DNA of 64,000 bases, taken from the NCBI GenBank assembly GCA_045110575.1, contig JBGCGF010000020.1:28328-92327 (forward strand). Direction: 5' to 3'. This DNA comes from CALDTK01 sp045110575. Lineage in GTDB: Bacteria; Bacteroidota; Bacteroidia; Chitinophagales; Saprospiraceae. Of this stretch, positions 1 through 7,236 are shown piece by piece. Each line of letters starts with the position of its first letter. Position 1 is the stretch's first letter. The translations under genes and the position numbers were made by a program. The notes below the pieces were generated by a model that was not told where the DNA came from, did not search any database, and worked only from the letters and a program-made list of their open reading frames with translations.

Positions 1-2174
1 TCGCTCACATATGGGATGCTACCACCACCTACTCCTGTACGCTGAAGCACATCGAACGGCATTGGATCTTCAAGTGCTTTTGCAGAACCGGCAAAGGCTA
101 CACCGGCAGCGTTCAATTGGATTCCGGTAAAGCCAACTCTGATGCGCAGGTCATTCAGGAATGGAATGGCAATTGTTCCGCTTCCGCTAAAACCAGCGGC
201 ACTACCTGAGACCTCTTCGGTGACGAGGCTAAACTGTCCAAGCCGCACACTATCGCCGACCGAAAGACCGGAGCGTGGGGTACGATCTGTAGGCAGAGCA
301 ACTTCGCAAACGGAGGTGCATGCCGTATCGACGGGGTTGCCTCCACCTGTCAAATGAGTAGGCGGAGTTCCGGTGCTATCAATGCGAAATTGCCACGTTG
401 AGCTGGGGTGATAGTCACGACCTGCAGGTAGATATCCATTTGTTCCCAGGCTGTAGTTGGGATCAGTAAGCCACACCACGCGCCAATAGTAATCACCAGT
501 ATCAACTGCATTTACAGCGAAGTCTAGTGACTTATAAAGCTCATTGGCGATTGCCTCTGGATTGGCCAGCGGAAAGGTGAGTCTTACATCACGCTTGGCT
601 CCTGCCACCATGCGGAGCTCTTCGAAGTCTGGGCTACGTGCAACTTGTACAACGCAGGATTCGAAGACGTTGCCGAGTGTTTGATAACCTGTGATCTCCG
701 TTCGTTCAGCACGAATGAGATGGAGATAATCGGGCAAAAGTTTGGTCGGTGTGGCTCCGGTACTGAACGCCAAATCGACATTTCCAGGCTGGAGAGTGGC
801 GCCGTTTGTCGGTGTACTCAAACGTGGTTTGGGCATTCCGTGCACGAAGTTTTGTGAGACGGTCTGGTCGGCGTGACGGGCACCTCCTGCTTGCTGCATT
901 TCGGTGTTCAAATCCCAAGAATATTGCCCCGCAGGCTCTAACGGACCTATTGCAGCTGTTTGTTCTAGTTCAAGGTTGAAGACAAAATACTGGGCTTGCT
1001 CGCGGGTAGCGCCACCTACTAAAAGGTCGTTTAAGTATCCCCATGGTCCGCGAGCATCCCATGCATTTCGATCCGTTCTTTCGTAGGTGCGGCCTCCGTT
1101 TTGCCGTAAGGAGAAATCAAAATCGAAGCGACGATAGTCATCACACAAGGGATCAACCCGGGCGACACACGGTGTAAAATTGAAAGGAATCGTATCGCCA
1201 GTAAGCGGATAATGCGCTGTGATACTGTAGTCCGGATCCGAACAATCTCCACCTGAAGCCGGCTCTCCGTATGTAAATACGTGCACCTCACTATGGCCAC
1301 CGTTTTCAAAGATGATAAGTTCATTTTCTTCAAAAGCGGTGATTCGAACAGCGTACTGATGGCCCTGAATAAGCGGTGGATCAGTTGCATCAAATCCGTA
1401 GGTATAAAATTGATCTTCAATGCCAAAAGCATCGGTTTCGTAATGGACCGGTATACCACTATTGAGCATCTGGATATTCGCCATGCTCGGATCGATACCG
1501 TTATCGGTCATATCGATCATTTTAAGTCGGTAACGAATGTCGTAGAGACCAAACCCAGCTCCATTGTAATCCCATTGAATCAGGACATCCTCGTCTGTAG
1601 ATGCGTCTAGTTCATCTCCATTTTCAGGCGTCAACAAAACTGGCTGACTTCCGGATATTAAGCCAAAAGGATCGGAGCAATATTGGGCCTCTTCATTTAA
1701 AGTAATGGGCAAGTTTGTATTAAAATCAAATGCCTCAATACAAATTTGATATTCACCTTCTGGTAAATGACCGATTCTAAAAATCTGATCTAATTCCAAT
1801 CCCGAAACCCCTGTTATATCCGCTCGCTGAAAAGACAAATTAAGGTCCCGAATCAAGGCACCATCATAGGTTTCAGATTCCAATCCCTCTAGCACTACGG
1901 GTGCGCTGGGACGAAAGCTAGCATTCATTTCAGCGAATGGAGATCCATCACGTGTGATACTAGCCAAGAGGTAAAATTCTAACCTTGCTTGACTCGTATT
2001 CGTTAGCGTAATGACGACCTGCTCGTTGTTTGCGAGATCAGTGTAGTTGTCTAAGCGGGTGGAGTAAGGCGGCAATACCATCAACTCCGCTTCAAGATTT
2101 TGAGCAAACGCTTGAATGGAAAAAGCTACCTGAAATAGCGTCAAGAGGCAAAGGCCACGTAGGAGACTGTTCAT
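1..2174 (-). CDS. Large secreted protein with TANFOR-like N-terminal domain (3' end outside window)
   Basis: The frame is open from an ATG at 2174 to the window edge (over 720 codons), so the protein is truncated here. It opens with a signal peptide ending near VAFSIQAFAQ. The mature start carries LMVLPPYSTRLDNY, followed by VVITLTNTS and a later LPEGEYQICIEAFDFNTN. That layout resembles the TANFOR domain of large secreted Bacteroidota proteins; this match is from memory. Further on are beta-rich, fibronectin-like modules with WRV-type motifs and paired cysteines. It starts 11 bases after the stop of the upstream barrel gene, so the two are probably cotranscribed and may work together at the outer membrane. 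No enzyme motif is visible. A C-terminal sorting domain would lie outside the window. Confidence 0.75.
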   Translation of the reverse strand, partial: MNSLLRGLCLLTLFQVAFSIQAFAQNLEAELMVLPPYSTRLDNYTDLANNEQVVITLTNTSQARLEFYLLASITRDGSPFAEMNASFRPSAPVVLEGLESETYDGALIRDLNLSFQRADITGVSGLELDQIFRIGHLPEGEYQICIEAFDFNTNLPITLNEEAQYCSDPFGLISGSQPVLLTPENGDELDASTDEDVLIQWDYNGAGFGLYDIRYRLKMIDMTDNGIDPSMANIQMLNSGIPVHYETDAFGIEDQFYTYGFDATDPPLIQGHQYAVRITAFEENELIIFENGGHSEVHVFTYGEPASGGDCSDPDYSITAHYPLTGDTIPFNFTPCVARVDPLCDDYRRFDFDFSLRQNGGRTYERTDRNAWDARGPWGYLNDLLVGGATREQAQYFVFNLELEQTAAIGPLEPAGQYSWDLNTEMQQAGGARHADQTVSQNFVHGMPKPRLSTPTNGATLQPGNVDLAFSTGATPTKLLPDYLHLIRAERTEITGYQTLGNVFESCVVQVARSPDFEELRMVAGAKRDVRLTFPLANPEAIANELYKSLDFAVNAVDTGDYYWRVVWLTDPNYSLGTNGYLPAGRDYHPSSTWQFRIDSTGTPPTHLTGGGNPVDTACTSVCEVALPTDRTPRSGLSVGDSVRLGQFSLVTEEVSGSAAGFSGSGTIAIPFLNDLRIRVGFTGIQLNAAGVAFAGSAKALEDPMPFDVLQRTGVGGGSIPYVS

Positions 2175-2185
2175 GGGAGTAGATT

Positions 2186-3916
2186 TCAAAAGGTGAATCG
2201 GTAACTGAGGTTGTTGCGCAACTCGCCAAACGAGCGATCGGCGAGAGGACTTGTATTTCTGAGTAATCCGAGACGTAACGAGAGGCTGTGTGCACGACTG
2301 GGTTGATAGTTTGCTGTTGCGGCCAGTGTAAAGACAGATCCATCGCTTTCGGATTCACGCTTACGCATAGCGAGATTGGCCGACAAGCCTAGCTTGAGCG
2401 GAGGCGTTTCTTTGGCTTTACTCTCCGATGCCCCGAGCTTAATCCCCTTGCTGATTCGGGCCCCAAACTGCAGCACCGTGTTGCCACGATTGAGAGAAAC
2501 ATCGGTACGCTCGGTGAGGCTACGTCGCCAGGAGGCGTTCGCGTTTATCTGAAAGTGGCTTTCCTTCCAATCGCGACTAACCGTAGACTTGAAAGAGAGC
2601 TGACTGGTTTGCTGTCTGACGCTTGTACCGTAATCCAGTTCGCGGAGTGTGCTTCGTAGACCTATCCGCAGGCTTCCTGTTTCCAGCCTACGGGTATAGA
2701 CAGGGCTGAGTGAATACGTTGACGTTTGCTGACCGCGTTTCAAGGTGTCGCCGACAAGAATAATTTCCTGATTCAGGCTACTACTAAAGTTACTATATCT
2801 AGCGCTAAGGCGGAGTTCTTTGGACAATTTTGCCGTAAGGCCAAGGGAACCAATTGTGCGCTCACGGGTGGAGGTAAGCAGCTGTGTAAGGTTGTTGCGT
2901 TGTCGGCCAACAGAACCATTGACGCGTACTTTTCCTTTACCAAAGGCAAGTCCCATTTGCAAGCGAACGCGCTGAATATCATCGGTGAGGTATGGCGTTC
3001 CAAGCGAACGATAAAAGGGGTCGACGCGCTCAAAGCTGAGGCGCGTATTGAATCCTCGCTGCCGAAAACCTATACCATAATCATGAGCAAAATGTGCACT
3101 AGAACTCTCGTTGAGTTCGATTGCATTACTCACAAACTCAGGCACAGATTCCGGTACGTTTAGGCTGTCGCGACCTTGTTCGTTGGTGAGAACACTTAGT
3201 GCTGATTCGCCCGAAATTTGGATGACCTTGGCGAGACTGAAGTTGAATTTTGTACTTACGCCAAGATTCTCTGCAGGAGCTGGAAGTAAGAAATCTGCGC
3301 CCGATGGGTCCCCTTCTTTTTCACGATCAATTACCCGCGAAACGGTCACGTCGAAGTGATTGCTGTTTGTACCAACGCCGATCCGTGCTGCGGTTAGGGT
3401 GCGTCTGTACGGTTCGAAAAGTTCGGCCCCAATGACGAGTGAGTCCTCCTGAATGATCGGGCTCCGAAGTTGGCCATGAGCAGCTGCAAATCTGAATTTG
3501 CCTGGCGTCAGCTCCATTCCAACCCCAAAAAAGGGCTGCCCAGAAACAAGGTATTTACCGAAAGGGATACTGCGGTGCCCGAGGTGGAGAGTTGCCCATT
3601 TGTAGCTGGGGCTAAGGCCATAAAAGGCGAAAGGATTGGAAATACTTCCGCGTTGGTTGTTGTAGGTAGCCGAGATGGGAATGCTAAAATCACCGTAGCT
3701 CAGTCGCAGGTTTCCGTTTAGGGCATAGGCCAAGGGGCTGCTGCGGTTTGCTATTTCTCCGCTCCGACTGTATTGCATAAGGCTTACGCCAAAACCCCCA
3801 GTAGCTTTCCACTTGGCATCCTTGAAACTTTCAATTGCCTGGGCCTGGCCAGCCGTTGCGCACAGGAAGATCAATAACGTGAGAAGAAGTTGTTTTGCGA
3901 CTGCGTAGGACATCAT
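2186..3916 (-). CDS. Predicted outer-membrane beta-barrel protein
   Basis: The product is about 576 residues. An in-frame TTG exists at 3937, but the ATG at 3916 gives a normal signal peptide (hydrophobic LLLTLLIFLC, cleavage after AGQAQA). The mature chain is dominated by alternating short strands with aromatic girdles (LRLSYGDFSIPISATYN, LSLRLGLLRN) and ends in NNLSYRFTF. A terminal aromatic residue is the classic signal for barrel insertion. No TonB box, plug or enzymatic motif is seen. It is the first gene of a pair with the downstream TANFOR-like secreted protein. I do not recognise a characterised family; a porin-like or surface-assembly role is inferred only from barrel-like composition. 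Confidence 0.7.
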   Translation of the reverse strand: MMSYAVAKQLLLTLLIFLCATAGQAQAIESFKDAKWKATGGFGVSLMQYSRSGEIANRSSPLAYALNGNLRLSYGDFSIPISATYNNQRGSISNPFAFYGLSPSYKWATLHLGHRSIPFGKYLVSGQPFFGVGMELTPGKFRFAAAHGQLRSPIIQEDSLVIGAELFEPYRRTLTAARIGVGTNSNHFDVTVSRVIDREKEGDPSGADFLLPAPAENLGVSTKFNFSLAKVIQISGESALSVLTNEQGRDSLNVPESVPEFVSNAIELNESSSAHFAHDYGIGFRQRGFNTRLSFERVDPFYRSLGTPYLTDDIQRVRLQMGLAFGKGKVRVNGSVGRQRNNLTQLLTSTRERTIGSLGLTAKLSKELRLSARYSNFSSSLNQEIILVGDTLKRGQQTSTYSLSPVYTRRLETGSLRIGLRSTLRELDYGTSVRQQTSQLSFKSTVSRDWKESHFQINANASWRRSLTERTDVSLNRGNTVLQFGARISKGIKLGASESKAKETPPLKLGLSANLAMRKRESESDGSVFTLAATANYQPSRAHSLSLRLGLLRNTSPLADRSFGELRNNLSYRFTF

Positions 3917-4053
3917 GCCTGTTCTTTGGTGACACAAACTTCAAGAAGAAGTGCACCTCAGATCAGACGGAATGGATAAGCTGTCGCTTGGGATGTATAA
4001 GCCGGAAGCAGGTTTGAAGAGAAGAGCACCTATTGGGCTGCTTCCAGACCCAA

Positions 4054-5080
4054 CGCCCAGCCCGCTTTCTAAAGACTTCGTCTTTCAAAGCAAACTGGCC
4101 TCACATATCATGGACCTACCGGCCCATTGACACACTCACGCCCATCGCTGGGCTGGTAAGTCCAGCATACGTTAGGCCGGTCTGGCGAAGCAGGGAAGCT
4201 GACGAGCCGGGCTGGGCGAAATAGAACAACTGAGCGAGGCGAAAAAGAAAAACTCAGCAGGGCGAAAAAGAAAAACTCAGCGGGCCGATAGCGCACTAAT
4301 CGAACTGTGCAAAAACAACACTAATCAAGCTCTTTCTCACGCCCAGCCCGCTCCCTCAAGACTCCGTCATTCAAAGCAAACTGGCCTCACATATCATGGA
4401 CCTACCGGCCCATTGACACACTCACGCCCCTCGCTGGGCTGGTAAGTCCAGCATACGCTAGGCCGGTTTGGCGAAATGGCGAAGCCGTTGAGCCGGGCTG
4501 GGCGACAGGTCCTAGGCCGGGCTGGCGAAGCAGCGAAGCTGATAAGCCGGGCTAGGCGAAAAAGAAAAACTCAGCAGGGCGATAGCGCACTTACCGAACT
4601 GTGCAAAAACAACACTAATCAAGCTCTTTCTCACGCCCAGCCCGCTTCCTCAAGACTCCGTCTTTCGAAGCAAACTGGCCTCACATATGATGGACCTCCC
4701 GGCCCATTACGATCAACGTCTCGCTGGGCTGGTAAGTCCAGCATACGTTAGGCCGGTCTGGCGAAGCAGCGAAGCTGATAAGCCGGGCTGGGCGAAAAAG
4801 ACAAACTCAGCGGGCCGATAGCGCACTAATCGAACTGTGCAAAAACAACACTAATCAAGCTCACTTCTCACGCCCAGCCCGCTTTCTAAAGACTCCGTCT
4901 TTCTAAGCAAACTGGCCTCACTTATGATGGACCTACCGGCCCATTACGATATACATCTCGCTGGGCTGATAAGTCCAGCATACGTTAGGCCGGTCTGGCG
5001 AAGTGGCAAAGCCATTGAGCCGGGCTGGGCGACAGGTCCTAGGCCGGGCTGGCGAAGCTGATAAGCCGGGCTGGGCTACC
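4054..5080. repeat. Four-unit array of nested inverted repeats
   Basis: Four imperfect direct copies begin at about 4054, 4340, 4634 and 4871, spaced 286, 294 and 237 bases. Each begins CGCCCAGCCCG and carries the exact reverse complement CGGGCTGGGCG later in the unit (outer arms). Between them is a long imperfect inverted pair of about 35 bases: TGGCCTCACATATGATGGAC is matched by the complement of the stretch near GTCCAGCATACGTTAGGCC. A small AAAGAC..GTCTTT hairpin lies after the first arm. Some units carry an extra AGGCCGGGCTGGCGAAGC block. No conserved reading frame spans the array. It ends at the 3' end of the msrQ-like gene. It could be a structured RNA or a REP/BIME-type element. Confidence 0.85.
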
Positions 5081-5698
5081 CTATCCCTGTTTCCAACGAC
5101 TCTCCACCTTCGCACGTACACTCGGCACGCGCAACACAAAGCCCAACACCAAGACGACCGCATAGACAATCCAAGTCTTGTCGAGCAAAACGATGTGTAG
5201 CATACTCAAGCCCGCAGCGAGATAGGTGAACCGGTGCAGTGCTTTCCACTTCGAAAGCATCTTACGCATCGACTTGCGATTGGACGTAAACATGAGTGGG
5301 ATAAAGATCAAGACTGCAATCAGACCAGCGACATAGTTGACCTGCGTAAACGTCTCCATCATGCCCTCTGCCGCCCAAAAGATGACAAAGTGAAGGATGC
5401 TCCACACAGCAGTCGCAATGCCCATCGCTTGGCGGACGAACAGGTTGGTGACTCCAAACACGATATAGAATGGTGTCAGCGTCAACACGGCCACCATCCA
5501 ACGAATGGCGAATTCACCTGAGATGTGATACAGCATGTTGAGCGTCGAGCGACCTCCACGAGCAACCACTTGCTTGAGGGAAATTTGCAGTCCGTCGGAA
5601 AACTCAATATTGAGGTTACTGAAAATACCCATCAACGGTAAGGCCGCCATGATGGTAACAATGACCCAGCCGTAGTTCTTCTTGATGGCGTTCCACAT
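5081..5698 (-). CDS. msrQ: MsrQ-like haem-binding membrane protein (ferric reductase-like domain)
   Basis: The 205-residue product has about six hydrophobic segments and the size of MsrQ/YedZ. Diagnostic features are GEFAIRWMVAVLTLTPF, the ILHFVIFW segment, WKALHRFTYLA and LSMLHIVLL, whose histidines fit the haem ligands of the family. MsrQ is the inner-membrane electron donor to the periplasmic methionine sulfoxide reductase MsrP. No msrP or other redox partner lies nearby, so the true partner here is unknown and a more general ferric-reductase-like role is possible. The stop lies directly against the repeat array downstream. Confidence 0.75.
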   Translation of the reverse strand: MWNAIKKNYGWVIVTIMAALPLMGIFSNLNIEFSDGLQISLKQVVARGGRSTLNMLYHISGEFAIRWMVAVLTLTPFYIVFGVTNLFVRQAMGIATAVWSILHFVIFWAAEGMMETFTQVNYVAGLIAVLIFIPLMFTSNRKSMRKMLSKWKALHRFTYLAAGLSMLHIVLLDKTWIVYAVVLVLGFVLRVPSVRAKVESRWKQG

Positions 5699-5817
5699 AA
5701 TGCTTGCTTTTAGCTTCTAGCTGCAAAGGTGCAACCCAGAATGCTCGAAACACTTAGACTAGATTAAGAACGTGAGGTTTAATGCACCCCGACTGCGAAG
5801 TAGTCGAACAGGAATTA

Positions 5818-5884
5818 CGTGGGGTCGAACAAGGAAAAAGCAAGTTAAACATTAGATCGTTTAACGACCCCACGAAACAGAGCA
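5818..5884 (-). terminator. Compound stem-loop downstream of the peptidase gene
   Basis: CGTGGGGTCG at 5818-5827 pairs perfectly with CGACCCCACG at 5875-5884. Inside it, GTTAAAC at 5843-5849 pairs with GTTTAAC near 5870. Read on the minus strand, the inner hairpin is followed by TTGCTTTTTCC, which fits a terminator for the peptidase gene ending at 5888. The large outer stem is more than a simple terminator needs. Confidence 0.5.
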
Positions 5885-5887
5885 ACC

Positions 5888-7087
5888 TCAAATCACATCC
5901 CTCAACGCCCCTTTATCAATCCCCAAGCCCTCCAGAAACACCCAAGGATCTTTGCCTTCCGCCAAGGCTTCAAATAAGACCGCCTTGCCGTGCTCCTTTA
6001 AAATCTTGTCGCAAAGTGCAGCCCCAATCGCATACGGAATGGACGTGTCCTCTTCGATATACTGCGATTGATAAGGATTCAAATGTTGGGTGAGATCAAC
6101 GTCTGGGTTAGCGGCCAACCACGTCTTGAGCTTCTGCAAATGCCATTCGTATGGATAGCCAGAACTTCCACCGATCAACGTCGCGAGTCCTTCGTTGAGG
6201 ATACCCGTGCTTATCGGAACCGCTCGAATAATGAACAAATGCGCAACCTCGTGGACATACTCGTCACGATTATTTCCAGAGTAAACCATATCGCCAAACC
6301 CAGCCTGTCCGCCGGTTTCAAACTTGTAAAACATCGGGTGTACCACATAGCCCCTGGTCTCCAACAACTCCGTAGAATACTGAAAACTATAGAAAGTAAT
6401 CGGGAAAGGATCGACCTCGAAAAAGTCGGTCATCTCCTCAATGGCGACTTGCTGTTCGTTGGCCTGCTTTCGCGAAAACTTGTGTTTTGGCGAAAGCACG
6501 AAAGTGACCTCCCCTACCCTTTCGCGTTTCCAGACTTCCGTCAAAACCTCTGTTGGGGCACTGAGTCTCAAGTCACCGTTCGCATCGGGCTTTACTAAAA
6601 ACTGGAAGACATATTTCACCTCATCGGTTGATCCCATGTCGTCGAGACTCGCCCACCGCACGTTGGCAAACCGATAATCGTCGTGACCTTCCACCGCATC
6701 GATCGACAACAGGGTTGGCCAAAAATCCACAGACTTATCGGGACCAAATTCTGCTACGCGAAGCTCGAAGTAATCCCGAGTGAACTGCCCATACGTTTCC
6801 GGAATCCAATACCCTTGCGCTTCGGCAGATTGTCGCCGTAGCTTGTCATCAAAGAATGTTCGCAGCACTTCGATCACACCTGCATTTGCGCCAATGGTAT
6901 CGACGTTAGACCAAATAGAGAGGTCGCTTCCATCAAGAGATCTCTTTTCTTCTTGCCCCTCCACATCGAAGTTCATCTCAACAACAACCGCTTTCTCTGG
7001 AGTCGCCTGTGCACAGGCTACGAGCAAGAGACACAACAGTTGAAACACAAAAAGTCCACCGCGAATGCTCAGTTTACTAGCGATCAT
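5888..7087 (-). CDS. Lipoprotein with gluzincin-type (HExxH) peptidase motif
   Basis: The 399-residue product has a signal peptide ending in the lipobox LLVAC (Cys25), so it should be a lipidated envelope protein. Near residue 279 it carries HEVAH and about 20 residues later NEGLAT, the HExxH...E arrangement of gluzincin metallopeptidases of the peptidase-MA type. The middle is beta-rich and of unknown fold. It stands alone between the msrQ-like gene and the lamin-tail protein. The gene contains one exact copy of the iterated 14-mer (6484-6497) and a one-base variant 18 bases away (6466-6479). The substrate cannot be told. Confidence 0.65.
   Translation of the reverse strand: MIASKLSIRGGLFVFQLLCLLLVACAQATPEKAVVVEMNFDVEGQEEKRSLDGSDLSIWSNVDTIGANAGVIEVLRTFFDDKLRRQSAEAQGYWIPETYGQFTRDYFELRVAEFGPDKSVDFWPTLLSIDAVEGHDDYRFANVRWASLDDMGSTDEVKYVFQFLVKPDANGDLRLSAPTEVLTEVWKRERVGEVTFVLSPKHKFSRKQANEQQVAIEEMTDFFEVDPFPITFYSFQYSTELLETRGYVVHPMFYKFETGGQAGFGDMVYSGNNRDEYVHEVAHLFIIRAVPISTGILNEGLATLIGGSSGYPYEWHLQKLKTWLAANPDVDLTQHLNPYQSQYIEEDTSIPYAIGAALCDKILKEHGKAVLFEALAEGKDPWVFLEGLGIDKGALRDVI
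6484..6497 (+). repeat. Iterated 14-mer GTTTTGGCGAAAGC
   Basis: Exact copy in the peptidase lipoprotein gene, read there as LSPK on the opposite strand. A G/C variant (GTTTTCGCGAAAGC, opposite strand) lies at 6466-6479. Confidence 0.9.
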
Positions 7088-7163
7088 ATCTTGACGTTTG
7101 ATGTCACTCTACCATAAGGACAGCGACAAGATATTTCTGTTGCACGAAAGGCCGGCAAGCACA

Positions 7164-7196
7164 AACAAAAACGGCCCTCCCATGGGGGAGAGCCGC
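7164..7196 (-). terminator. Rho-independent terminator after the lamin-tail protein gene
   Basis: On the minus strand CGGCTCTCCC, a short ATG-containing loop and GGGAGGGCCG form a GC-rich stem followed by TTTTTGTTTG. It lies about 40 bases past the stop at 7237. Confidence 0.85.
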
Positions 7197-7236
7197 AAAT
7201 CGGGGACTTTATTAAAAAGCCACGAGAACAATTGAG

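Noticed and set aside
4054..5080. CRISPR array
   Set aside because: The repeats are over 200 bases, imperfect and palindromic, with no short unique spacers and no cas genes nearby.
4108..5200. Short frames in both directions inside the repeat array
   Set aside because: They differ in frame and stop position between units and only reflect the repeated DNA.
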